From an uncultured Planctomycetaceae bacterium (GTDB lineage: Bacteria; Planctomycetota; Planctomycetia; Pirellulales; Pirellulaceae): a DNA stretch of 10,116 nt. Positions 1 to 6,555 of this stretch are shown piece after piece. The notes below the pieces were generated by a model. The model made no database searches and had not been told where the DNA came from. It saw nothing but the letters and a program-made list of their open reading frames with translations. Every line of letters starts with the position of its first letter. The first letter of the stretch is position 1. The translations under genes and the position numbers were made by a program. The stretch spans positions 1 to 10,116 of the forward strand of contig CALBSZ010000239.1 of assembly GCA_937967665.1 (NCBI GenBank), written 5' to 3'.

Positions 1-2
1 CC

Positions 3-1295
3 GACACTACCTACATCTTCACGTCCGATATGAGCAAGTCCGTGGCGTTGGGGTTTTCCGTAGACGGAGCGGGCGACGTGCTGCCGGCGGGGGCCGTGGT
101 GACCGACAGTTTCGTCCGGCCCTACGGCTTGACGGTCGAGGCTTCCGAGGGGCAGCAAGTGGTGGTGCTCAACAGCACAGAGCCGGCCGCCGATGAAATG
201 GATTTCGGCACGCCCCACGTTTCTTTCGGCGGTCCAGGAGTGGGGGATGGCGGCGCGTCGCAACGCGGCAACAACGCCGTGCCGCTCGGAAACCTGCTCG
301 CCCTACAATCAGCAAGCGGCGGGACGATCCGTTTCCGCTGGGAAGATCCTGTCACGTTGGACGAAGTCGTGCTGGTCGATGTGGATGAGGACCATGCCGT
401 GCTGAAGACGTTTGACCTGAACGGCGACGAATTGTCCGCGGAGCCGATACCGAATCTTGGCGATAACAGCGTGCAAACAGTCAAGGTAAGGCAGTCCGGG
501 GTGGCGCTGCTGGAGATTCAGGTGAACGGGGATGTGGCGGTGGCCGAGTTGGGTTTTACGTGGCTCGGACGCGTACGCCAGCCTTGGGAGCGCGAATACC
601 CGCGACTGGCACGCTGTATCTACAATCCCATGACCGTTGCGTTGGGCAAGCCCGCCATTCGCTATTCCATCAAGCTCAGCCTGCTCTCCTGCACGATCAC
701 GGCGATTCTATCTTTGTGGGTTGCGATTCCGATTGGCTATTTAATGTCGCGGCATCGGTTCTGGGGACGCAACTTCGTGGACGCTGTGTTGGACATCCCG
801 ATCGTCTTGCCTCCGCTGGTGGTGGGGTTGAGTTTGTTGATCCTGTTTCAATTTTTCCCGGTCGGGATGCGTGAGCGGGTGGTCTACGAGATTCCCGCCG
901 TCATTCTGGCGCAATTCGCCGTTGCCTGCGCGTTCGCGGTGCGCACGATGCGGGCGACTTTCGACCAAATCGATGCTCGCCGCGAACAGGTGGCCTTGAC
1001 GCTCGGTTGCAGTCGCGGACAGGCCTTTTGGCTGATCGTGCTGCCGGAAGCGGGGCGCGGCGTGATGACCGCCGGAACTTTGGCCTGGGCCAGGGCACTC
1101 GGGGAATTCGGCCCGTTACTGATTTTTGCCGGCGCCACCCGCATGAAGACCGAAGTGCTTTCCACCACCGTGTTCCTGGAACTCAGTGTCGGTGATCTCG
1201 GAGCGGCCGTGGCCGTTTCGTTGATCATGGTCCTTTCCGCGATCGTCGTTCTGGTACTGGCCAGGATTTGGGGAACTCGCAAGCTTGCCATTTGA
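3..1295 (+). CDS. ABC importer permease, ModB/CysT-like, with extracytoplasmic beta domain (5' partial)
   Basis: This is the membrane channel subunit of an ABC importer, probably for an oxyanion such as molybdate, tungstate or sulfate. The frame is open from the window edge, and the ATG at 30 has no ribosome binding site, so the true start is probably upstream. Residues below count from that ATG. Residues 1-180 are soluble and beta-rich, with segments such as DFGTPHVSFGGPGVGDGGA and NLGDNSVQTV that resemble domains of secreted surface proteins. Residues 215-412 carry about five hydrophobic helices, the cytoplasmic EAA-type loop (EQVALTLGCSRGQAF then LPEAGRG, 319-344) that docks on the ATPase, and ARALGEFGP (353-361), typical of ModB/CysT permeases. 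ModB proteins usually have one more helix at the N-terminus; I infer it lies upstream, which would put the beta domain in the first periplasmic loop, as with the large MalF loop. The ATPase gene follows at once. The substrate is inferred from family resemblance only. Confidence 0.85.
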   Translation, partial: DTTYIFTSDMSKSVALGFSVDGAGDVLPAGAVVTDSFVRPYGLTVEASEGQQVVVLNSTEPAADEMDFGTPHVSFGGPGVGDGGASQRGNNAVPLGNLLALQSASGGTIRFRWEDPVTLDEVVLVDVDEDHAVLKTFDLNGDELSAEPIPNLGDNSVQTVKVRQSGVALLEIQVNGDVAVAELGFTWLGRVRQPWEREYPRLARCIYNPMTVALGKPAIRYSIKLSLLSCTITAILSLWVAIPIGYLMSRHRFWGRNFVDAVLDIPIVLPPLVVGLSLLILFQFFPVGMRERVVYEIPAVILAQFAVACAFAVRTMRATFDQIDARREQVALTLGCSRGQAFWLIVLPEAGRGVMTAGTLAWARALGEFGPLLIFAGATRMKTEVLSTTVFLELSVGDLGAAVAVSLIMVLSAIVVLVLARIWGTRKLAI

Positions 1296-1310
1296 ACGGT
1301 GCACTCGCCG

Positions 1311-1958
1311 ATGACTATCCTGGTGGAAAACGTAACGATTCACGCCGGCGATTTTCGCCTGGAAAGGGCATCGCTCAACGTCCCGGCCGGGGCGTATGCC
1401 ATGCTGATGGGACAAACGGGATGCGGCAAGACCAGTTTGCTGGAAGCCATCGCGGGATTGAAGCCGATCGTCTCCGGCACCATTCGCCTGGGGAATACCG
1501 ATGTGACTCAATTTAAACCGGCCGCGCGGCAGATCGGCTACGTGCCGCAGGACGGGGCCTTGTTCACGACTATGAATGTGCGGCAGCACCTGGCGTTTGC
1601 TTTGGCGATACGCTCCGTCCACGCGGCCGAACTGCAGTCGCGGGTGGAAGAACTGGCGGAACTCCTGAAGATCGAACGCTTGCTGGAGCGCCAAATTCAA
1701 GGACTCAGCGGCGGCGAGCGGCAGCGCGTCGCCATCGGCCGAGCCCTCTCGTTTCGCCCTCAAACGCTGCTGCTGGACGAGCCGCTGAGCGCTTTGGATG
1801 AGGAGACTCGCCAGCAGATGTATGAATTGCTGGCTCGCGTCACAGAACACGAACATGTGACGACACTGCACGTGACGCACAATCGCGAGGAAGCCGAGCG
1901 TCTGGGGGATTGTGTTTTCGTGGTTCGGGATGGAAAAGTCAGTAGGACCTCGCTGTGA
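1311..1958 (+). CDS. ABC transporter ATP-binding protein, ModC-like, lacking a C-terminal TOBE domain
   Basis: This is the ATPase subunit that should power the permease just upstream; the genes are 15 bp apart, or 3 bp if the in-frame GTG at 1299 is used. I prefer the ATG at 1311 because the protein then opens MTILVENVTI, as ABC ATPases usually do, but neither start has a clear ribosome binding site. Counting from 1311, Walker A is GQTGCGKT (34-41), the Q-loop is YVPQD with Gln80, the signature is LSGGERQRV (132-140), Walker B is LLLDEP (153-158), the D-loop is SALD (160-163) and the H-loop is His190 in HVTHN. All catalytic elements are intact. At 215 residues it ends right after the nucleotide-binding domain, whereas ModC, CysA and PotA usually run to about 350 with a regulatory TOBE/Mop-type domain. 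A substrate-sensing role for this subunit is therefore unlikely. No binding-protein gene is visible; it may lie upstream of the window. Confidence 0.88.
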   Translation: MTILVENVTIHAGDFRLERASLNVPAGAYAMLMGQTGCGKTSLLEAIAGLKPIVSGTIRLGNTDVTQFKPAARQIGYVPQDGALFTTMNVRQHLAFALAIRSVHAAELQSRVEELAELLKIERLLERQIQGLSGGERQRVAIGRALSFRPQTLLLDEPLSALDEETRQQMYELLARVTEHEHVTTLHVTHNREEAERLGDCVFVVRDGKVSRTSL

Positions 1959-2047
1959 TGCGGTGGACCGCCGGCTACCAACCGTGATAAGCTACAGACA
2001 CGCGTTTTCACGTTTGGTTCTGCGCTCAGCCAAATTAAAGGAAGAGA

Positions 2048-2482
2048 ATGAAAGTTGCCACGATTGAGACAAGTAAAGGTACGATTCGATTGGAACTGCA
2101 CGAAGACCTGGTTCCCAACACGGTTGCCAATTTCGAGAAGCTGGCTGGCGAAGGATTTTACGACGGCTTGAAGTTTCACCGGGTGATTGCGGATTTCATG
2201 ATCCAGACCGGCTGCCCGCTGGGTACTGGCACGGGAGACCCTGGCTATCGATTCGACGACGAATTCCATGAGAAATTGCGACACGATTCGCCCGGAATCC
2301 TCTCGATGGCCAACGCGGGACCGAATACCAACGGTTCGCAGTTTTTCATTACCCATGTTCCCACGCCGCATCTGGACGGCAAGCATTCGGTATTCGGACG
2401 CGTCATCGAGGGCCAGGACGTGGTGGATTCCATCGCTCAGGGTGATAAAATGATCAAGGTGTCGGTAACGGTCGAAGAGTAA
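2048..2482 (+). CDS. peptidyl-prolyl cis-trans isomerase, cyclophilin type
   Basis: This single-domain cyclophilin of 144 residues catalyses cis-trans isomerisation of Xaa-Pro bonds. It has no signal peptide, so it should be cytoplasmic. The core is complete: FHRVI with the catalytic Arg45, FMIQTG (50-55) with Gln53, MANAGPNTNGSQFFIT (87-102) and LDGKHSVFG (109-117). His108 sits where human cyclophilin A has Trp121, a change common in bacterial cyclophilins and associated with weak cyclosporin binding. The ATG at 2048 is preceded by an AGGAAGAG ribosome binding site. The gene starts 89 bp after the ModC-like ATPase. Another gene starts 26 bp after its stop, so it may be the first gene of a unit with the next two. 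It resembles the short PpiB-like forms, but I assign no symbol because several paralogues are usual. Confidence 0.93.
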   Translation: MKVATIETSKGTIRLELHEDLVPNTVANFEKLAGEGFYDGLKFHRVIADFMIQTGCPLGTGTGDPGYRFDDEFHEKLRHDSPGILSMANAGPNTNGSQFFITHVPTPHLDGKHSVFGRVIEGQDVVDSIAQGDKMIKVSVTVEE

Positions 2483-2508
2483 CCCGGGACTTCCAGCGAG
2501 GGACAATC

Positions 2509-3777
2509 ATGCGTTACATCACGGTCATGGTTTTCGCGATTCTGTATTCAGCGGGACTTGTGCAGGCGTGCGATACGCCCGTTTACCGCTATGCCATGTA
2601 CAAATGGGAACCGCGTCCCTATGAGCTCTACTACTTTCACTCGGGCTCTCCTGACGCCGATGCCACGGCCGTGATGGAGGCCGTTCGCGCGGCGATCGAG
2701 CTTCGCGCGCCGGCCACCAATCTCACTTTGGATGACGTCGACTTGAGTATCGAAAACGCGTTGGAACGCATTCCACGCGATGTGAAGGAGGCGTGGAATG
2801 AACGGCCGGACCAGGACACGCCGACCTTCATGCTGGTGTCGCCTAGCGGAGCGCAGGTTTTCGCCGGCAGCCTTACGGCGGCCGATGTGCCGAGCCTGCT
2901 GGATTCACCGGTTCGCCAACAGACGGCCAAGCAATTGGAGGAAGGTAATGCCGGCGTGCTGCTGTTATTGACGGGTCCGGACAAAGACGAGAATGCTCGC
3001 GCCGAGAAAGAAGTACAGACCTTAGTGAAACGGATCGCGGATGGCGAGGTGGAACTTTACGTTTCGCCGACACGCGGCGCGCCGGTGGATGCCGCGCCGC
3101 AAAAGGAAGTCACGCACAAGATCGGTTTCGTGAAAGTGGATCGCGACGCGCCCCAGGAGAATTGGCTGCTGCAGATGCTGCTGGCGATCGAAGATGACCT
3201 CCACGAGTTTGACGAGCCTATGGTGTTCGCCATTTTCGGCCGAAATCGAGCCTTACCGCCCTACATCGGCAAGGGAATCACCGCCGATAACCTGCTGGAT
3301 TGCGTCGCCTTTGTTTCCGGTGCCTGCTCGTGTACCGTGCGTGACCAAAACCCGGGCACAGACTTGCTCAGCCGCTACGACTGGGATCTGGCGGCCGAAC
3401 GGCTGGCCAAGCAGTTCGGCGGCGAGGAAGGGAACGAAGGACTGTTCTTCGGCGACCAGATTTTCCCGGAACTGGCAATTCCCGCCGCGCTCCCGGATGC
3501 GGATGAGTCACCCGCGGAGGAGGTTGCCGTCGCAGAACCGCCGAGTGAACCATCAACGACGCCCGCTGCCGAGGCATCGGCAACGGAGGACCCCGAAGTC
3601 GTCCGGGTGGCGAAACAAACGCCGAACCTGGCTGCGGCAACGAAGCCGGCTGGCAGTCCCGTTCAGGCCAGCGATTCCGGCGGCGACACACTGACCTATT
3701 TCGGTGCGGGGATGGTCCTGGCGCTGCTGTTTCTGTTTGCGTTGACCTTCGTGGTAGTGAAGCCTCAGCAGCCATGA
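2509..3777 (+). CDS. secreted, C-terminally membrane-anchored protein of unknown function
   Basis: I do not recognise a named family. The 422-residue product begins with a signal peptide (residues 1-20) with likely cleavage before Cys21. VQAC only loosely fits a lipobox, so lipoprotein and ordinary signal peptidase processing are both possible. Residues 21-325 look like a folded alpha/beta region with a highly acidic stretch around AIEDDLHEFDEP (226-237) and a GACSCTV segment with Cys273 and Cys275; Cys265 lies nearby. A Pro/Ala/Glu/Thr-rich linker (about 326-392) leads to one hydrophobic helix (about 395-417) and a short KPQQP tail. The expected topology is a large exported domain held at the membrane by the C-terminal helix. 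The start is supported by GAGGG six bases before the ATG. The stop overlaps the next start as ATGA (3774-3777), so it is translationally coupled to an ABC ATPase. I infer a role as an accessory or sensing part of that transporter. It may have thioredoxin-like elements, but I see no CxxC active site. Confidence 0.85.
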   Translation: MRYITVMVFAILYSAGLVQACDTPVYRYAMYKWEPRPYELYYFHSGSPDADATAVMEAVRAAIELRAPATNLTLDDVDLSIENALERIPRDVKEAWNERPDQDTPTFMLVSPSGAQVFAGSLTAADVPSLLDSPVRQQTAKQLEEGNAGVLLLLTGPDKDENARAEKEVQTLVKRIADGEVELYVSPTRGAPVDAAPQKEVTHKIGFVKVDRDAPQENWLLQMLLAIEDDLHEFDEPMVFAIFGRNRALPPYIGKGITADNLLDCVAFVSGACSCTVRDQNPGTDLLSRYDWDLAAERLAKQFGGEEGNEGLFFGDQIFPELAIPAALPDADESPAEEVAVAEPPSEPSTTPAAEASATEDPEVVRVAKQTPNLAAATKPAGSPVQASDSGGDTLTYFGAGMVLALLFLFALTFVVVKPQQP

Positions 3778-4439
3778 TCCACTTCGAAAACGTCAGCAAG
3801 ATCTATCGGCGCGGGAGCCGCGAAGTCACGGCCCTGGTCGACGTCACGCTGCACGTCAACCGGGGCGACTTCGTTGCCGTGCGCGGTCACAGCGGGTGCG
3901 GCAAGTCGACGCTCCTGTCCCTGGCTGGCGGCCTGGCGCTGCCAACCAGCGGTGCTGTCGACGTCGACGGCCAGCGCGTCTCGGCGATGAATTCCACGCA
4001 GCGCGCCGCGTTCCGGCAGAAGAAGATCGGTTTTGTCTTCCAGTTGTTCCATCTGCTGCCGTACTTGAGTGTTTTGGACAACGTCAAGCTGGCCGCCGCG
4101 GGCGACGCCAAGGCGGCGGTCGATGCTCGCGCGCGTGAATTGCTGCAGAGTTTTGGGCTGGGCGAACGACTCGGGCACCGGCCCGGCGAACTGAGTATCG
4201 GCGAGCGGCAGCGAGTCGCCATGGCTCGAGCGCTGCTGAACGAACCGCAACTCTTGCTGGCCGACGAACCTACCGGTAATCTCGACCCGCGAAACGCCGA
4301 CGCCGTGCTGGACTTGATGTCCGCATTCCATCAGGCGGGCGGAACAGTACTGTTGGTTACGCACGACGAACACGCCGCCGCGCGTGCCTCGAGTCTGATT
4401 GAACTCGAAAACGGCCGGCTTTTGGAAAAAGTTGCGTAG
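3774..4439 (+). CDS. ABC transporter ATP-binding protein, LolD/MacB/FtsE type, without adjacent permease
   Basis: This 221-residue nucleotide-binding subunit belongs to the class that works with FtsX/MacB/LolCE-type permeases in lipoprotein release, efflux or envelope remodelling. Walker A is GHSGCGKST (38-46), the Q-loop contains Gln90 in FVFQLFHLLPYLS, the signature is LSIGERQRV (140-148), Walker B is LLLADEP (160-166), the D-loop is GNLD (168-171) and the H-loop is His197 in VTHDE. The FQxFxLLPxLSVLDNV pattern after the Q-loop and DEPTGNLD are characteristic of this subfamily. In the signature, Ile replaces the first Gly of LSGGQ; similar LSxGE forms occur in active members, so I expect activity. 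Its start overlaps the stop of the upstream anchored-protein gene by 4 bp. No permease gene follows: the next gene downstream is the convergent yidD. The permease must be elsewhere, lost, or replaced by an unusual partner. Confidence 0.9.
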   Translation: MIHFENVSKIYRRGSREVTALVDVTLHVNRGDFVAVRGHSGCGKSTLLSLAGGLALPTSGAVDVDGQRVSAMNSTQRAAFRQKKIGFVFQLFHLLPYLSVLDNVKLAAAGDAKAAVDARARELLQSFGLGERLGHRPGELSIGERQRVAMARALLNEPQLLLADEPTGNLDPRNADAVLDLMSAFHQAGGTVLLVTHDEHAAARASSLIELENGRLLEKVA

Positions 4440-4490
4440 CAAGTACCGGATGCCAAGATTTCACTTGAATGTAACCGAAACGCGAACCGC

Positions 4491-4570
4491 TCCTGGGGTT
4501 TGGGGTTTTTGTATTCTGGCATTTGAATTTGTTTCGGGTTTCGATATTCGTGCTTCGAATTTCAATTCCC
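4491..4570. repeat. AT-rich TTTCG/GAATTT low-complexity segment, possible dispersed repeat
   Basis: This 80-bp stretch differs sharply in base composition from the genes around it. It contains GGGGTTTGGGGTTTTT (4495-4510), then several short related words: TTTGAATTTG, GTTTCGGGTTTCG, ATATTCG and TTCGAATTTC. It sits between the 3' ends of two convergent genes. Very similar strings recur between genes in many environmental bacterial genomes as I remember them, which suggests a dispersed repeat, but only one copy is visible here. The G-run plus T-tract could also help end transcription from the plus strand, though I find no strong hairpin before it. Confidence 0.4.
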
Positions 4571-4617
4571 GGAGTCACTGACTTCGCTTGTTTGGGGGCG
4601 AACGCCGCGCGGATCAC

Positions 4618-4659
4618 GAACTGGGACGCCGAAACGGAGAACTGGGACGCCGAAACGGA
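4618..4659. repeat. perfect tandem duplication of a 21-bp unit
   Basis: The unit GAACTGGGACGCCGAAACGG plus a final A occurs at 4618-4638 and again, without mismatch, at 4639-4659. The array begins 17 bp beyond the yidD stop codon on the minus strand and extends away from it. The unit length is a multiple of three, but the plus-strand reading frame through it has no ribosome binding site and runs antisense through yidD, so I do not treat it as coding. Two identical copies point to recent slippage or to a minisatellite seed. Confidence 0.9.
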
Positions 4660-4675
4660 ATTGAGGGGGCAGATC

Positions 4676-4912
4676 CTATGGCGGATCGAAGCCGCCGGGC
4701 TGGAAGGGATGGCACCGGCAGATGCGGCAGAGTCCTTTCCAACTGCCGCGCAGGGGGCCGTATTTTTTGACTGCTTGGATATAGTAGGCGCTGCAAGTCG
4801 GTTCGAATCGGCAGCAGCGGCCGAAAATGGGGCTCAAGAAAATCTGATAGAGCCGCACGCAGCCGATGAGCAGGCACGACAGACCGTCTGAAATCCAGCG
4901 AACTACGATCAT
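4676..4912 (-). CDS. yidD: membrane protein insertion efficiency factor YidD
   Basis: This 78-residue protein is a small membrane-associated factor reported to assist YidC-dependent insertion of inner-membrane proteins. The family pattern is clear: LYQIFLSPIFG (21-31) after a hydrophobic, amphipathic N-terminus, CRFEPTCSAYYIQAV (34-48), YGPLRGSWKGL (51-61) and RCHPFQPGGFDP (66-77) at the C-terminus. The Cys residues of RFxPTCS and RCHP are conserved. A longer in-frame reading exists back to 5176, but it only runs antisense-frame through rnpA. The ATG at 4912 overlaps the rnpA stop by 4 bp (ATGA), which fixes the start and indicates coupled translation. In most bacteria yidD lies between rnpA and yidC; here yidC does not follow. 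Confidence 0.95.
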   Translation of the reverse strand: MIVVRWISDGLSCLLIGCVRLYQIFLSPIFGRCCRFEPTCSAYYIQAVKKYGPLRGSWKGLCRICRCHPFQPGGFDPP

Positions 4913-5268
4913 GCCGATTTTGCCAGCCTGCGCTGGATCACGTTTGTCAGTTTCAGTAACGAACGGGCAATCGCTTCGTGTGCCGGTTGCGCTCCCTTGC
5001 GGGGTCGCACAACCAGGTCCAGCCCCGCGGGCAACTTGTCCTGCTGTGTGCGAAAAGCCTCGCGGATGAGCCGCTTCCAGCGGTTTCTTTGCACCGCGTT
5101 CCCGACTTTTCGTGAAACGGAGAGGCCAAGTCGTGAATGCGGGAGCCCGCTTTTGCAGGCGCGAATCACCAGGCATTTATCCGTGGCGTACGTATTCTGT
5201 TGAAAGACGCGATCAAAATCGGCCTGTCGACGAAGACGTTGGTCGCGTGAGAAAGATTGTGCGCTCAC
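4909..5268 (-). CDS. rnpA: ribonuclease P protein component
   Basis: RnpA is the small basic protein subunit of RNase P. It helps the catalytic RNA bind precursor tRNA and remove the 5' leader. At 119 residues it has the usual length. The hallmark RNR region is at 53-73 (RKVGNAVQRNRWKR then LIREAFR), preceded by RLGLSVSR (46-53) and an N-terminal RLRRQADFDRVF (11-22) that matches the family start. It begins with GTG at 5268, preceded by AGAGGAA four bases upstream, which is a good ribosome binding site. The GTG overlaps the stop of the upstream membrane-protein gene (GTGA), and the rnpA stop overlaps the yidD start in the same way. Placement after a dnaJ-like gene, without rpmH in front, is unusual. 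The gene for the RNase P RNA is not in this window. Confidence 0.95.
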   Translation of the reverse strand: MSAQSFSRDQRLRRQADFDRVFQQNTYATDKCLVIRACKSGLPHSRLGLSVSRKVGNAVQRNRWKRLIREAFRTQQDKLPAGLDLVVRPRKGAQPAHEAIARSLLKLTNVIQRRLAKSA

Positions 5269-5573
5269 CGTTCCTCTTCGCTTGCATCGGCAGCAGCAGG
5301 GCCGTCCGGGACTTCCGGCACGATCGGTTTTCGGGCCCAGTCATCCAGATCCAATTCGGCGCGCAGACGCGATGTCTCGCACGCTGCGTCGTAGCGGGTG
5401 TAGCGGCGGACCGCGCGGCCGAGAAACCAGACGAATCCCAGGAGGAAGAAGCCAAGGATCGCCAGCAAGGCCAGCGAGGAAAACAGCCGCGCCCGCTGCT
5501 CGTCATCAAGTCGCGCCAGAGCGGCTTCACCGCTCTGGGACAGCAGTTGCAACTTGAAAGCAATGAGTCTCAT
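5265..5573 (-). CDS. small single-helix membrane protein of unknown function
   Basis: I do not recognise a family. The 102-residue product has an amphipathic N-terminus with RLDDEQRARL (21-30), one strong transmembrane helix at about 31-51 (SSLALLAILGFFLLGFVWFL), then a positive patch RAVRRYTRY (53-61) and an acidic, Ala/Pro-rich tail ending in EASEEER-like sequence. The positive residues after the helix suggest a cytoplasmic C-terminus. The reading frame is credible as a gene because its ATG at 5573 lies one base after the dnaJ stop and its stop overlaps the rnpA GTG by 4 bp, so the operon has no free space between these genes. It occupies the position that rpmH holds in the common rpmH-rnpA-yidD order but is not ribosomal protein bL34. 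A link to membrane protein biogenesis is a guess from its position next to yidD. Confidence 0.75.
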   Translation of the reverse strand: MRLIAFKLQLLSQSGEAALARLDDEQRARLFSSLALLAILGFFLLGFVWFLGRAVRRYTRYDAACETSRLRAELDLDDWARKPIVPEVPDGPAAADASEEER

Positions 5574-5574
5574 A

Positions 5575-6513
5575 CTACCAGCGAATTTCCCTGCGTGGTG
5601 TTTGGGTATAGCGTTTGCTGACTTCCTGCAGTTTCTTCGTATCTTCGTCGCTCAGGTCATCAGGCAATACGATTTGCAGTTCAACCAACAGGTCACCCGT
5701 GCCGCTCTTGGACCGCACGCCTTGCCCCTTTAGTCGCAGCCGTTTGCCGCTCGATGCATTCTTGGGGATGGTCACCGACGCGGTGCCGTGGGGAGTAGGG
5801 ACATCAACTTTTGCTCCGGCCGCTGCTTCCGCAAGCGTGATCGGCAGGTGCAAAGACAGGTTGTTTCCGGAGCGTTCGAAATGCGCATGCGGTTCAACGC
5901 GAACCGTGATCACCAGGTCCCCGGATTCGCCGCCGTTCGGCGATGGTTGTCCCTGGCCGCGCAGTTTCATTTTCTCGCCATCCGCGATGCCTGCAGGGAT
6001 CGAAACTTCCAACGTTTCAACCTTACCATCGCCACGTCGCACCGCCACGTGCGCTTTCCCGCCCGCGACTGCTTTCACAAAAGGGACGCGCACTTCATGA
6101 CGCAGGTTTTCGCCCCTGCGCGGCATTTGCCGACCCCGCCGCGCTCCCGGCTGTGGTCCGGCGCCGCCGGCGAATTGTCTGAAAATGTCGCCGAAACCGA
6201 AGGCTTCACCACCACTTCCACCACGCCCCCCGAACAATTCGCTGATATCAATCTCATTGAATTGAGCATTGCCGTACGCACTGCCACCCTCCATTTGCTC
6301 GTAACTCGTGCCGTAGCGATCGTACTTTTCGCGCCGTTCCGCATCCCGCAGGACATCGTAGGCCTGCTGCACTTCCTGGAACTTGGCCTTGGCTTTGGCG
6401 TCGTTGGGGTTCATATCGGGATGGTACTTCCGTGCCAAATCGCGGTAGGCTTTTTGGATTTCAGCCTCCGACGCCGTTCGGGCCACACCGAGTGTCTTGT
6501 AGTAGTCGTTCAT
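5575..6513 (-). CDS. DnaJ-family co-chaperone, CbpA-like (no zinc finger)
   Basis: This J-domain protein stimulates DnaK ATPase and delivers unfolded clients. Counting from the ATG at 6513 (312 residues), the J domain spans 3-67 with DYYKTLGV and the essential HPD motif at 31-33. A Gly/Phe-rich region (about 75-130, with ELFGGRGGSGG and FGFGDIFRQF) follows. The two C-terminal substrate-binding domains (about 138-290) include GGKAHVAVRR, SIPAGIADGEKMKLRGQG and TLAEAAAGAKVDVPTPHG. The CxxCxGxG zinc-finger repeats are absent, so it is a type II J-protein like CbpA rather than DnaJ itself. The start is uncertain: an ATG at 6537 and a TTG at 6543 are in frame. I choose 6513 because J proteins normally begin just before DYYKTLGV and the probable promoter would leave very little leader for TTG 6543. 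It leads a tight four-gene operon with the membrane protein, rnpA and yidD. Confidence 0.95.
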   Translation of the reverse strand: MNDYYKTLGVARTASEAEIQKAYRDLARKYHPDMNPNDAKAKAKFQEVQQAYDVLRDAERREKYDRYGTSYEQMEGGSAYGNAQFNEIDISELFGGRGGSGGEAFGFGDIFRQFAGGAGPQPGARRGRQMPRRGENLRHEVRVPFVKAVAGGKAHVAVRRGDGKVETLEVSIPAGIADGEKMKLRGQGQPSPNGGESGDLVITVRVEPHAHFERSGNNLSLHLPITLAEAAAGAKVDVPTPHGTASVTIPKNASSGKRLRLKGQGVRSKSGTGDLLVELQIVLPDDLSDEDTKKLQEVSKRYTQTPRREIRW

Positions 6514-6555
6514 TTTTGCGTTCGTATCGAGCACCATTGGCAATGCACCGCAGCT

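Noticed and set aside
1116..1880. Open frame of 254 residues on the minus strand
   Set aside because: It is antisense to the permease and the ModC-like ATPase, with no recognisable motifs and a His/Gln/Arg-rich composition typical of shadow frames.
1760..2506. Open frame of 248 residues on the minus strand
   Set aside because: It overlaps the cyclophilin and the ATPase end in antisense and has no family pattern, signal or start site.
3765..4442. Open frame of 225 residues on the minus strand
   Set aside because: It mirrors the LolD-type ATPase whose motifs are complete on the plus strand.
4485..4512. Intrinsic terminator after the LolD-type ATPase
   Set aside because: A T-run follows a G-rich stretch, but only a 4-bp AACC/GGTT stem can be drawn before it.
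4618..4659. CRISPR-like repeat
   Set aside because: Only two adjacent copies without spacers and no cas genes; it is a tandem duplication.
4523..4891. Plus-strand open frame of 122 residues across the tandem repeat
   Set aside because: It has no ribosome binding site, begins in the AT-rich repeat-like segment and continues antisense through yidD.
4913..5176. N-terminal extension of yidD to 5176
   Set aside because: The added part reads rnpA in another frame; the ATG at 4912 overlapping the rnpA stop gives the normal family length.
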